DNA of 64,000 nt. It comes from CAWAMR01 sp963783095. Lineage in GTDB: Bacteria; Planctomycetota; Planctomycetia; Gemmatales; Gemmataceae. The notes beneath the pieces were generated by a model, which did no database searches, was not told the origin of the DNA, and worked only from the letters and a program-made list of their open reading frames with translations. A program made the translations under genes and the position numbers. Positions 26,634-35,691 of this stretch are shown piece after piece. Location: positions 434,001 to 498,000 of the forward strand of contig CAWAMR010000003.1 of NCBI GenBank assembly GCA_963783095.1, read 5' to 3'. The number at the start of each line of letters is the position of its first letter. Position 1 is the stretch's first letter.

Positions 26634-27941
26634 TCAGATGCGTGTGACCGGCTCAAAACGCTGCTTGAACTGCTCCGGCGATAAATTCGTCAAGGCCGCC
26701 ATCTTTTGCACCAGTTCTTTGTTGGCCAAATCGTCCGGATCGAGGCGGATCATGTAGGCGCGGCGCATTGATACGCTTCGCTGTCCACATTGACTTTCGC
26801 GGTTTTCATGCGGCCGGTCCGGGTACGAGCATGTCCTCGAACGGCAGCGGATTCATCTGGCCGTCCACAAAGCTGATGATCGCGCCGAACTTCGGCGAGG
26901 GCGTGCGAAGAAACTTCACAGCCCCGTAACCGAGGTCGCGCGTGTATTCGGCATCGAACGGAATCGGGTCGGCGCAACGGAGTTCGTAGCCGAGATCCTT
27001 GTCAATGAAGTCATTTTGATGCCGAGCTTTTGCCGGCGCTGCGTAAAGTTCCTTCACCAGCCGGCCAAATTCAATTTCACCGAGGCGCAGATGGCCGTGG
27101 TCGTCGCGGACGACTTTGCCGAAGCGTACCAGGTCGTCGCCCAGCGCCTCGATGAGCCCCTTTTCGCCGATGGATTCGATAAGCCTTCCGCCAGCACGAC
27201 GACGCCGTAATTGCGATCCTTCGGCCTTGCGCTTCAGGATCGAGCCGATGATGATGTCGCAAACATCGTCCACCGTGACCGGTATGTCGCGGAATTCTTC
27301 GGGGATGATCGTGAGGGTCGCCGCGGCAGCCTTGCCGATGCCAAGCGCCAGATGGCCTGCCGCGCGACCCATGCTGATGATGATGTACCAGCGCCACGTG
27401 GTGCTGGCGTCGGCATGAGGGTGCGCGTGGTCAACACGCCGAGATGCCGCGCGGTCTCGAAGCCGAAGGTCGGGGTGCCTTCGGGCAGCGGCAGGTCGTT
27501 ATCAATCGTTTTGGGCACATGCGCCACGCGGATGGGGCGATGATTGCCCGGCACCCACGGCCCGACCCGTTTGGCGACCTGGCTGGCGGAAAAGGCCGTG
27601 TCGTCGCCGCCGATGGTCACAAGAGCGTCGATCTCCATCTTGGTCAGAACTTCGAGAACCTTGGCCATGTGTTCTTCTTTTTTGGCAGGGTTGGTGCGCG
27701 AAGTGCCGAGGATGGAGCCGCCATCGAGATAGGCTGCTGCTGCTTCCTTTATGCTGAGTATGTGGTTGTGCTCGAAACTGCCCTCGACGAGGTGTTTGAA
27801 GCCGTTTTGGAAGCCGATGACTTCCATTTTGTATTTTTCGATGGCTTCGATGGTGACGGATGAGATAACACCGTTGATTCCCGGTGCTGGTCCACCGCCA
27901 ACCAGAATGCCGATTTTGCCGCCAAGAGCAGATTTTGTCAT
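26634..27941 (-). CDS. 6-phosphofructokinase, PPi-type (multiple frameshifts)
   Basis: About 435 aa when joined. GILVGGGPAPGINGVI is the phosphate-binding loop; VTIGGDDTAFSA has the GGDD motif and AHVPKTIDNDLPLPEGTPTF the PKTIDND motif, a combination typical of pyrophosphate-dependent enzymes rather than ATP-PFK. The frame is broken near 27413 (lost G; then DASTTWRWYIIISMGRAAG), twice between about 27185 and 27220 (around NYGVVVLAEGLIES), near 26822 (lost G before RMKTAKVNVDSEAYQC) and near 26768 (lost C before AYMIRLDPDDLANKE). The frame ends PEQFKQRFEPVTRI. All domains are present, so errors in the consensus are likelier than decay of a glycolytic gene. Confidence 0.9.
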
Positions 27942-28246
27942 GGATGGAGGGAGTGAACAGGAAAAAGGGAATGGGAGGATGGGGTACAGGAAGAGGAAAG
28001 TCCCATCAACATACAGGCACGGGTAAAATAGAGAAATTCACTGGATGTGACAAGGCGCATCAGCCTCCAAGAGAATGTTCGGAATGATCTGAGGATCATC
28101 TCAACCATCGAGAGTCGCAGCCTCGACGCTCGTGCAGTGCAAATCAATTTCCATCATTACCAGTATCGATCACAATTGCGCATAGAATAGAGCGAAGGGA
28201 CAGTAAGATTCAAATGGTTCGACGTGGACCAACAAGGGAATGAAAT

Positions 28247-28543
28247 ATGGAACAGCAACAATGGCTCTCTTGCCTGGTAAGCCCTGGGCAATTTCCGGAT
28301 GAATATGCCGTCGCAGGCACGCAACACGACGGAAAAATCTTCTCCTTGTTCGCCGATCAAGATACTGTTGTGCCACCGCCGACAAAGGAAGGGCGCGGTT
28401 TTATTAAGGTAACTGTTATTGATCGGAAGGGCGAACTTGCCTTGATCCGATTACCTGCTCAAACCTTTGAAAACGGTCAGCATGTGACGGTGAAAGCAGG
28501 TGAAATTTCCGCCCGACCCATACCGGAACGGATTGGGGCATGA
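28247..28543 (+). CDS. Small protein translationally coupled to dcd, unknown
   Basis: 98 aa. No family recognised; the sequence (LSCLVSPGQFPDEYAVAG, GFIKVTVIDRKGELALIRLP, HVTVKAGEISARPIPERIGA) is beta-rich and cytoplasmic. Its stop overlaps the start of the dCTP deaminase-like gene in ATGA, so it is translated together with it. The conserved-looking linkage suggests a role near that enzyme, which is only inference. Confidence 0.65.
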   Translation: MEQQQWLSCLVSPGQFPDEYAVAGTQHDGKIFSLFADQDTVVPPPTKEGRGFIKVTVIDRKGELALIRLPAQTFENGQHVTVKAGEISARPIPERIGA

Positions 28544-29148
28544 TACTTTCCAATGTCGCCATTTATGGCGCAATTGATTCAGGGCGGATCGTCTTTGATC
28601 CCGAACCTTTGCCCCGCTATTATGGAGCAGGACAAGATACACCTTACGACACGCATAGCGTCGATGTGCGGCTTGGCAAATACCTGTCTTCCCCGCGCAA
28701 GGGGCCGTACATTTTTGACCTGCATCAGCCTGGTCAAGAGAGATCGGCATTTTCTGGATTCCTCGCTGCGAATTCAGAACAGGAACAAATCCCTTCTGGC
28801 GGATACCCTCTTCAACCAAATCGTTTTATTCTCGGGCGGACGGTGGAACGTCTAACATTGCCCATCGAAATCCCGGCGAATCGAGTTCTCAATAGATGCT
28901 TGGCAGCACGTTTTGAAGGCAAAAGCAGCCGGGCGAGGACAGGACTGTTAGTCCATTTCACTGCGCCGACGATTCACCCCGGATTCAGCGGTTCCATTAC
29001 TTTGGAGATCATTAATCTTGGACCGGTCCCTTTTATGCTTCGAGAGGGAATGACCATTGGGCAACTGATTTTTGAAGAGGTTGAAGGTCTTCCCATCAGT
29101 AAAGAAAGTCAGTTTCATGGACAGGACCGACCTGAAGGTCGGGTTTGA
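28540..29148 (+). CDS. dCTP deaminase / dUTPase-superfamily protein
   Basis: 202 aa. The C-terminal half carries the dCTP deaminase core: FEGKSSRARTGLLVHFTAP (S-S-x-A-R-x-G), IHPGFSGSITLEIIN (with the family's catalytic Glu in the TLE position) and LREGMTIGQLIFEEV. Members deaminate dCTP to dUTP, or hydrolyse dUTP, supplying dUMP for thymidylate. The N-terminal 80 residues diverge from the standard enzyme. It overlaps the preceding 98-aa gene by four bases. Confidence 0.85.
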   Translation: MILSNVAIYGAIDSGRIVFDPEPLPRYYGAGQDTPYDTHSVDVRLGKYLSSPRKGPYIFDLHQPGQERSAFSGFLAANSEQEQIPSGGYPLQPNRFILGRTVERLTLPIEIPANRVLNRCLAARFEGKSSRARTGLLVHFTAPTIHPGFSGSITLEIINLGPVPFMLREGMTIGQLIFEEVEGLPISKESQFHGQDRPEGRV

Positions 29149-29218
29149 CCGTTGTTCCATCTTCGCGCGACGGTTGCAGGAATACTATACTGACTCTCTT
29201 GAGTTCAAAGGAGCTTCC

Positions 29219-31381
29219 ATGCAACTGCCGGCAAGCCAACCCGTCAATCTCGACGACCCTTCGCTCTATATCAACCGAGAGCTATCGTGGTTGGAGTTCA
29301 ATCGCCGCGTTTTGGAGGAAGCCCAGGATCAGTCCGTTCCCTTGATGGAACGGCTCAAGTTCCTGGCAATCTTTGCTTCCAACCTCGACGAATTCTTCAT
29401 GGTTCGCGTGGGCGGTTTGCAGCAAAAAGTCCAGGCCGGCATTACCCGGTCCTTCGGCGCGGATCGCATGTTGCCGCGCGATCAACTGGCCGAAATCTCC
29501 AAGATTGTTTGCGAATGCGTCACGGAGCAATATCGCATCGCCTCGACCGAGGTTTTGCCGGCGCTGGAGAAGGAAGGAATCCTCATCCGGCAACTCAAGG
29601 ATCTGGGTGAGGCATCGCGCAAATATCTGCGGGAAATGTTCTCTCGGGAAATCTTTCCCGTCCTGACGCCGCTGGCGATCGATCCCTTGCACCCCTTCCC
29701 GCATTTGCTCAATAAATCGCTGAACCTGGTGGTGTTGCTTCAGCGCCCCAAGGAAACGGATACCCGCTTTGCCGTGGTTCAGGTTCCGGCGATGCTGCCC
29801 CGCTTTGTGCAATTACCCACCGATAAGGGATTTATCTTCACCCCACTGGAAACCGCGATTCGGCTTCATCTGACCGTCCTATTTCCAGGGATGGAAATCC
29901 TCCATTCCACGCTCTTCCGCGTGACGCGCGATAGCGAAGTTGAAATCGACGACGATGAAGTTGAAGATTTGATGAAGGCCATTGAGGCCGAAGTGCGCAA
30001 ACGCCGCCGAGGCGCGGCCATGCGCCTGGAGATTGAGGCCAATAGTCCACCTGAGGTCGAGGAGTTTCTGCGAACCGCGCTGCACCTGGAGCCTCGCGAT
30101 GTGGTGCGGGTTGCCGGTGTCTTGGATTTGACGGGGCTGTTCCAAATCTACAGTTTGCCGGGGTTCGCTCAGCTGCGCGATCCCGAGTTCGTTCCGCAAC
30201 CGGTCCCGGAATTCGCCCAGGCTTCGAACATGTGGAGTGCTATCCGGGCCAAAGATATTCTGATTCACCATCCCTACGAATCGTTCAATCCCGTCGTCGA
30301 GTTCATCGAGGCCGCGGCTGAGGATGCCCGCGTTCTCGCCATCAAGCAAACGCTCTATCGTACCAGCAGCGATTCGCCGATCGTTCGGGCGCTGGCTACC
30401 GCCGCTGACGCCGGCAAACAGGTGACGGCCGTCATCGAATTGAAAGCCCGGCTCGACGAGGAGCGCAATATCCTCTGGGCTCGGGAACTGGAAAAGGCGG
30501 GTGTTCACGTCGTCTTCGGCTTCGCGGGCTTGAAAACCCATTGCAAGGTCGCCCTGGTGGTTCGCCGGGAGGAGGATGGAATTCGGCGTTACGTTCATCT
30601 CTCGACAGGAAATTACAACCCCCAGACCGCCCGCATCTATACCGATCTGGGATTCTTCACCTGCAAGCAGGAATTTGCCGAGGATGCATCGGCGCTTTTC
30701 AACTACCTGACCGGTTACAGCGACTTGCCGACGTGGAAGAAATTGATTGTTGCCCCCTCCCGGTTACAATCGTTCATGATCTCTCAAATAGAAAAGGAAG
30801 TGGAGCTTCAGCGTGCCGGAAAGACGGGCAGGGTCATTGCCAAAATCAACGGTTTGCTGGAACCCGCAGTGGTCCAGGCTCTTTACCGCGCCAGCCAGGC
30901 CGGTGTGAAAATCGATATTATCTGTCGCGGCATCTGTGCGCTGCGTCCCGGCATTCCCGGCATCAGCGAGAATATTCGGGTCGTATCGATCGTGGATCGT
31001 TTTCTGGAGCATAGCCGGATTTTCTATTTCGGCAACGGCGGCGACCCGCAAGTACTCATCGGCTCCGCAGACTGGATGGACCGCAATCTGAGCCGGCGGG
31101 TCGAGGTTGTCTTCCCGATCGAACAACCCGACTTGAAGCATCGGCTCATCGAGATTCTGACCATAACTCTGACCGATAACGTGAAGGCGCGCGAGCTGAC
31201 CTCCGACGGAACCTATCGCAGGCTTAAACTGAAGGAAGGCGAAGCGCCGTTACACAGTCAGGAGCGATTTCTGGAACTGGCTCTGGAAAGCACCATGCGC
31301 CGGCAAATGGTGGTGGATGCACCCGCCCTTGAGGTCGGACCAACGGCAGCGCGCAAATCGGGCAGAAAACGGGCGAGATAA
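29219..31381 (+). CDS. ppk1: Polyphosphate kinase 1
   Basis: 720 aa from the ATG at 29219 with AAAGGAG upstream; the open frame extends 49 codons further without similarity. PPK1 reversibly makes polyphosphate from ATP. LYINRELSWLEFNRRVLEEA and NLDEFFMVRVGGL are the N-terminal motifs; the two catalytic His regions are GLKTHCKVALVVRR and YVHLSTGNYNPQTARIYTDLG, and a third conserved His is in DRFLEHSRIFYF. Length and all domains are standard. It follows dcd by 70 bases. Confidence 0.97.
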   Translation: MQLPASQPVNLDDPSLYINRELSWLEFNRRVLEEAQDQSVPLMERLKFLAIFASNLDEFFMVRVGGLQQKVQAGITRSFGADRMLPRDQLAEISKIVCECVTEQYRIASTEVLPALEKEGILIRQLKDLGEASRKYLREMFSREIFPVLTPLAIDPLHPFPHLLNKSLNLVVLLQRPKETDTRFAVVQVPAMLPRFVQLPTDKGFIFTPLETAIRLHLTVLFPGMEILHSTLFRVTRDSEVEIDDDEVEDLMKAIEAEVRKRRRGAAMRLEIEANSPPEVEEFLRTALHLEPRDVVRVAGVLDLTGLFQIYSLPGFAQLRDPEFVPQPVPEFAQASNMWSAIRAKDILIHHPYESFNPVVEFIEAAAEDARVLAIKQTLYRTSSDSPIVRALATAADAGKQVTAVIELKARLDEERNILWARELEKAGVHVVFGFAGLKTHCKVALVVRREEDGIRRYVHLSTGNYNPQTARIYTDLGFFTCKQEFAEDASALFNYLTGYSDLPTWKKLIVAPSRLQSFMISQIEKEVELQRAGKTGRVIAKINGLLEPAVVQALYRASQAGVKIDIICRGICALRPGIPGISENIRVVSIVDRFLEHSRIFYFGNGGDPQVLIGSADWMDRNLSRRVEVVFPIEQPDLKHRLIEILTITLTDNVKARELTSDGTYRRLKLKEGEAPLHSQERFLELALESTMRRQMVVDAPALEVGPTAARKSGRKRAR

Positions 31382-31390
31382 TAACATAGT

Positions 31391-31482
31391 GTTCAGAGTT
31401 CAGTGTTCAGCAAATACCAAATAACAATGGATTTTCCGATCCTGACATCTTCTGAACACTGAACACTGAATACTGAACACTG
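31391..31482. repeat. GTTCAGT heptamer repeats in inverted arrangement
   Basis: Repeated GTTCAG(A/T) units (31391-31410) face repeated CTGAACACTGAA units (31451-31482), which are their reverse complement. The structure ends about 18 bp before the MBL-fold gene. The same family (TTTTCAG/CTGAAAA) occurs at 33341-33828. Confidence 0.8.
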
Positions 31483-31499
31483 TCCTGAAAGGATAAAAG

Positions 31500-32546
31500 A
31501 TGTTTCGTCGTCTCCTGTTGGTTGCAGTCTCATTGGGCGTTGTCGGCTTCGCCGTCATTTTGGCAGAGGAGAAGAAGGAACTCCCGGAGAAGCCCAAGAT
31601 TCCTTCGATGAAGTTCAATGATGTCGTCGAGATTGCGCCCGGCGTCTTCTTTCGCTACTCGTCCATCAGCGCCACCGATCCCAAGGTGCCCTTTGGAGGC
31701 TCCAACAATATCTGGATCGTCTTCAAGGACTACGTTGTCGTCGTCGATGCCAACTTCCCGAAAGAGGCCGGGGACGTTATCGCCGACATTCGCAAGACTA
31801 CCAAGAAGCCGATCAAGTATGTTCTCGACACCCACCATCACGGCGATCATGCTTACGGCAACTGCATCTGGGCCAAGGAAGGGGCAAAAATCGTGGCTTC
31901 CTACCCAACTGCCAGGCTCCTGAAGACGAGCGGCCCCAAGGCCTGGGAAGATGCCGCCAAGGACCGCAAGGACATCAAGGAAAATGAACTCAAGCAGGCC
32001 GACATCACTTTCAACGACAAGTATGTGATCGACGACGGTACCCAGCGCGTGGAATTCATCCATTTCGGCCATTGCCATACTGCCGGCGACGCCGTTGCCT
32101 ATCTGCCCAAGCACAAGATCCTCTGCACCGGAGATGCCTGCGTCAACGGTTCGTTCAACTACATGGGGCATTCCAACTCGGCCTCGTGGGTCATGAATCT
32201 TGAGAAGATGGAGAAACTGGATGTCGATCTCGTTTGTCCCGGACATGGAAAAGTCGATGGCAAGGGTTTGCTGGGCAAGCAGAAGCGTTACTTCGAGGAT
32301 CTCCGCAAAGAAGTCAAGAAAGGTATCGAAGCCAAGAAGTCTGTCGATGATATCGCCAAGGACTTGGGACTGGATTGGTACAAAGAGTGGACGGGCAAGG
32401 CCGCCAAGGAGAACAAGGACAACGTCAAGCACGTCTTCGACGAACTCAACGGCAAAATCAATCACGATCGGCTGGGCCAATATCGTGAGCCTTTGACCTG
32501 GCCCGGAACATTGGCTCCGATTTTTGTCGGGAGCGGCGAAGAGTGA
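31500..32546 (+). CDS. Secreted metallo-beta-lactamase-fold hydrolase
   Basis: 348 aa. Signal peptide MFRRLLLVAVSLGVVGFAVILA. The zinc site is complete: LDTHHHGDHAYGN (H-x-H-x-D-H), FGHCHTAGDAVAYL, LCTGDACVNG and VDLVCPGHGKVDG. The C-terminal third is Lys-rich and helical (KKGIEAKKSVDDIAKDLG). Related proteins hydrolyse beta-lactams, lactones or sulfate esters; the Lys-rich tail and export make this a planctomycete periplasmic variant of unknown substrate. AAAGGATAAAAG precedes the ATG. Confidence 0.92.
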   Translation: MFRRLLLVAVSLGVVGFAVILAEEKKELPEKPKIPSMKFNDVVEIAPGVFFRYSSISATDPKVPFGGSNNIWIVFKDYVVVVDANFPKEAGDVIADIRKTTKKPIKYVLDTHHHGDHAYGNCIWAKEGAKIVASYPTARLLKTSGPKAWEDAAKDRKDIKENELKQADITFNDKYVIDDGTQRVEFIHFGHCHTAGDAVAYLPKHKILCTGDACVNGSFNYMGHSNSASWVMNLEKMEKLDVDLVCPGHGKVDGKGLLGKQKRYFEDLRKEVKKGIEAKKSVDDIAKDLGLDWYKEWTGKAAKENKDNVKHVFDELNGKINHDRLGQYREPLTWPGTLAPIFVGSGEE

Positions 32547-32911
32547 CAAGGTGACAAGGTAACACCATTCAAGAAGCATCCCGGATTTTTCGATGTTTGG
32601 ATAGGGGCCGCAAAAAAGAATGACCAGAATATTTGGCGTGTTACGATCGATTCAAAGAAAAGTGGCTGTCGTCAAAATAAAGAACCTTCTCAATGCGTCG
32701 CTCAATTGTAAGATTCCAGCGTAGCAAGCCGTGCCGTTTGTCCCAGGATACACGTGTACGATTGTTTTAGGAGTACCTGAGCGTCTCCTCCCACCTGAAG
32801 TTCCTTTGCTGCCATTCTCATGTTGGGAATGGTTCCCAATGACGGGAAGTGACGGACTTTTTTAACCGGCTCAATGGGAGTTGGTTCCTGTTTTTCTCTA
32901 GGAGAACGGTA
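32547..32911. other. Intergenic region upstream of the c-type cytochrome
   Basis: 365 bp without a supportable ORF. It contains a GTGACAAGGTGACAAGGTAAC short duplication right after the MBL stop, an ACACGTGT palindrome near 32753, and a GTTGGGAATGGTTCCCAATG inverted repeat near 32822. Any of these could be regulatory; no consensus promoter was recognised. Confidence 0.5.
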
Positions 32912-33334
32912 ATGAATTGTGTTTTCGTTCGATGCCTGGCTTTAGCCGCATTAGGCGTGGCCGTGCTGTCTTTCAGCACCACGCGCACCACAACCGCGGC
33001 CGACGTGACGCCGATCAAGGAAATCATGGCCAAAGCGCACAAGGGTGGCGACAGCATCTTGGCAACTCTCAAAAAAGATTTGGCCAAGAAGGATGAAATC
33101 AGTTGGGACGCAGTCCAGTCGAAAGCCAAGGATCTGGTACTCCTGGCCGGGGATTTGGGCAAAAACGAGCCGAAGAAAGGGGATGCAGAGTCGTGGAAGA
33201 AGCTGACCAAGTCCTACGAAACGAACGCCAAGAAGTTGTTGGATGCTGCGGAGAAGAAAGACGCTGCACCCGCTTCCAAGGCGTTGACCGCACTTTCAGG
33301 CTCGTGCGGGGCTTGCCACAAGGCACATAAGTAA
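32912..33334 (+). CDS. Cytochrome c'-like protein (C-terminal CxxCH)
   Basis: 140 aa from the ATG at 32912 with AGGAGA upstream. Signal peptide VFVRCLALAALGVAVLSF, cut near TTAA-DVTP. The mature protein is a Lys-rich helical bundle with one haem site at the extreme C-terminus, SGSCGACHKAHK, the layout of cytochrome c'/c556. Such proteins are periplasmic and bind NO or act in electron transfer. No partner oxidase is nearby. Confidence 0.88.
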   Translation: MNCVFVRCLALAALGVAVLSFSTTRTTTAADVTPIKEIMAKAHKGGDSILATLKKDLAKKDEISWDAVQSKAKDLVLLAGDLGKNEPKKGDAESWKKLTKSYETNAKKLLDAAEKKDAAPASKALTALSGSCGACHKAHK

Positions 33335-33340
33335 CAAGTT

Positions 33341-33828
33341 AGTTTTCAGTTTTCAGTGTTCAGTTTTCAGTAAAGGCATTGCTGCAAACTGAACACTCCT
33401 CCGGTCTGAGCGATGAAAAGCCAACACAGTCAAATCGAGCCAGTTTTCAGTAAAGACGAACGGGAAGGGTTCCGGTCTGGGCACGTAACGCGTCGGCCGA
33501 GTGTTACAATATCAGGTATGTCGCCAAAGGCTTAGTGCTCTGTCGAGGCTAGGAATTGGGGTTGGCAAGCGCGCATTTGTGCGGGGTAGCCGCGTTCGCG
33601 TAGAACGCGGGGGCTTGAAGCGTCAACATTCAGGTGATTGCCCTCGGGAGGTTGCCCGCGTTCTGCGCGAACGCGGCTACGCCGGCGAATTGTCCGGCGT
33701 TCTAAGCGAGCTCCAAATCACCAACCCCAAAATCAAGCTTTGACAAGGCTCAAGGTCGGGCGCACCTTTGGCGGGCGGCCTGCACCATGATGTTTTTTTA
33801 ACTGAAAACTGAAAACTGAAAACTGAAG
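33341..33828. repeat. Nested inverted repeats: TTTTCAG arrays enclosing a 26-bp palindrome pair
   Basis: TTTTCAG/TGTTCAG units at 33341-33371 are answered by CTGAAAA units at 33801-33828. Between them GTAGCCGCGTTCGCG-TAGAACGCGGG (33586-33611) and its near-exact reverse complement (33655-33680) form a second long stem. An 80-residue frame through this region is composed only of repeat sequence and is not called as a gene. Confidence 0.8.
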
Positions 33829-33857
33829 ACTAAAATGAGGAAGGATTCCATCCGCGA

Positions 33858-34740
33858 ATGAAACGATTCATTTCTCCGGCGCTGTTTGGGATTGTTGCAT
33901 TATTCGCGGGTTGCGCGCCGATCCCTCCGCCGTTGCCGCCGGGCGACAACTACCCCCACCTCCTGCTGGGCAATCCCAGGTCACGCCAAGTCCGACCCCC
34001 AGGACAAAGACAACTTCCTCATGATGAAGAAGTATTACGCCCTGTCCTACAACGACGGCAGGGGAACTCCCAACTGGGTTAGCTGGGTTGTGACCAGGCA
34101 AGACCTTGGAGAAGCACCCCGCAAGCCCACCTTCGACCCCGACTCCGAATTGCCACAGGGATTTCATCACATCACTCACAAGGATTACAGCGGCAGCGGT
34201 TTCGACCGGGGCCATCTTTGCCCCCACTCGGATCGAGCTGCGGATAACCAGATGAGTTTCTCCACCTTCGTCATGACCAATGTCATTCCTCAAGCGCCCA
34301 AGGTGAACCAGAAAACCTGGAATGAACTGGAGATCTACTTGCGCAATCAAGTCAGACATGGACATCAACTCTACGTCATCGCCGGACCTGCCGGCAAAGG
34401 CGGCCGGGGTAAAGATGGATTCAAGGAGGAATTGGCCGGGGGAAAGATCGCGGTACCGGCCCAGTGCTGGAAAATAGCCGTCGTGGTGCCCGAGGGCGAA
34501 CTGGCGGATTTGTCGAAGATTAACCCGCGAACCCGGGTTATCGCCGTGCTGATGCCCAACGACGAGCAAAAGATCGACCTTCACTGGGCAAAATACCGCA
34601 CTTCCGTCCGCCAGATCGAGAAATTGACCGGATACACCTTTTTCGATCGCTTATCACCCGACCTGGCGAATGAATTGAAGGAAAAAGTTGACACCGTCCG
34701 TATTTCACATGGTTCCCATTCGAGTGGTGTCGATGATTGA
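33858..34740 (+). CDS. DNA/RNA non-specific endonuclease, lipoprotein (frameshifted)
   Basis: About 293 aa when joined. The N-terminus is a lipoprotein signal (FGIVALFAGC-AP). The nuclease shows the DRGH box in GFDRGHLCPHSDRAADN, with the catalytic His, and the metal-binding Asn region TNVIPQAPKVNQKTWNELE, as in NucA of Anabaena and Serratia nuclease. One extra G near 33979 shifts the frame between LLLGNP and HAKSDPQDKDNFLMMK; removing it gives GNPSHAKSDP. It degrades DNA and RNA outside the cytoplasm. The next gene encodes its probable inhibitor. Confidence 0.9.
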
Positions 34741-34764
34741 CGCCCACGGAATCCGGAGATTGCG

Positions 34765-35142
34765 ATGTCGGAAGATTTGGTCAGCGCAATCCGAACTGCC
34801 ATTGTGGGACTTGAGTACCCGAGTGAATCGGATGCTCCCTTTGACATGTTTTCCTGGGATTCTTCCCGAGGCGAGTTGACAAAAGAGGCTCTTGCCAGTG
34901 TAGTAGGTAAAGGAAAGAAGAAGCTGCCGCGCGTCCAAGAGGCGGCGGTGCGAGATTTCTTTGCTGCGCTTGCGGATTCCGAGGATGCAGCTCGTTTCAA
35001 GAGCCTCGAAGCAATTCTGTGCGGCAATCTTTCGGACTTGAAGGTGTTCCGGGTCGGATCGGTCAAAGTCGATATCTATATCGTCGGCAGAACTGCTGAG
35101 GGTCTTTGGTTAGGAGTGCATACATCATCAGTTGAGACCTGA
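34765..35142 (+). CDS. NuiA-family nuclease inhibitor
   Basis: 125 aa, no signal peptide. The C-terminal half (LKVFRVGSVKVDIYIVGRT, LGVHTSSVET ending in VET) matches the NuiA nuclease A inhibitor family, including the terminal V-E-T whose side chains insert into the active site of NucA in Anabaena. RELTKEALASVV and VRDFFAAL fit the N-terminal helices. It starts 24 bases after the nuclease stop. The pair therefore resembles NucA-NuiA: the inhibitor protects the cytoplasm from unexported nuclease. Confidence 0.87.
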   Translation: MSEDLVSAIRTAIVGLEYPSESDAPFDMFSWDSSRGELTKEALASVVGKGKKKLPRVQEAAVRDFFAALADSEDAARFKSLEAILCGNLSDLKVFRVGSVKVDIYIVGRTAEGLWLGVHTSSVET

Positions 35143-35183
35143 GCGATTGACGCTCGGCCGCTTGTTGAAGGGCCCGGTGGGGG

Positions 35184-35633
35184 ATGGAAAGCAGACGGTT
35201 GGAACTTGAGGCCGCATACCGCGCTACCAAGTATCGGTTTGACGATTTCGATCGGGAAAGCACGATCCGAATCGGTGAGTATGCTCCCATTGTCGATGCC
35301 CTGCTGCAACGGCATTCGGCGACGACATGGGCCTACGTCACGGCCTACAATCCCGACTCGATCGCTTCGAACGATCTGGAAAATGCAGCACGCTTCCAAG
35401 AACTTCGAGCGGAGGTCAGGCGCTTGAGGCTCCCTTTTTACTCCGGAGCAGCAGTTGATCCGACGGACCAATGGCCTGCGGAACCGAGCTTGTTGATTCT
35501 TGGGATCCGCATAGACGACGCAGTGGCTATCGCGCGTCGATTTGGACAATTGGCCTTGTTGTCCGGAACGATCGGGGGTCCAGTTTGTTTGACTTGGACC
35601 GAAGCGACGGCCCCGGCCACACGAGAAAAGTAG
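35184..35633 (+). CDS. DUF3293-like protein
   Basis: 149 aa, cytoplasmic. LEAAYRATKYRFDDF, WAYVTAYNPDS and ENAARFQELRAEVR are the conserved blocks of DUF3293, small proteins of unknown function. GGGGGATGG ribosome region overlaps its start. It follows nuiA by 41 bases, but nothing links it functionally. Confidence 0.68.
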   Translation: MESRRLELEAAYRATKYRFDDFDRESTIRIGEYAPIVDALLQRHSATTWAYVTAYNPDSIASNDLENAARFQELRAEVRRLRLPFYSGAAVDPTDQWPAEPSLLILGIRIDDAVAIARRFGQLALLSGTIGGPVCLTWTEATAPATREK

Positions 35634-35691
35634 TCCCGTCGCTCCGTGACGGGTACGAGTGCGCCGTCCAAAGACAAATACCGTAGGAGAA

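Noticed and set aside
29072..29218. Longer start for polyphosphate kinase (49 extra codons)
   Set aside because: No similarity to the family and no ribosome site; the ATG at 29219 has AAAGGAG and begins just before the conserved N-terminus.
31530..32579. 349-residue minus-strand frame opposite the MBL-fold gene
   Set aside because: Antisense shadow; the plus strand has the HHHGDH zinc motif and a signal peptide.
33501..33743. 80-residue frame in the repeat region after the cytochrome gene
   Set aside because: Made up of the GTAGCCGCG inverted repeat; no protein character.
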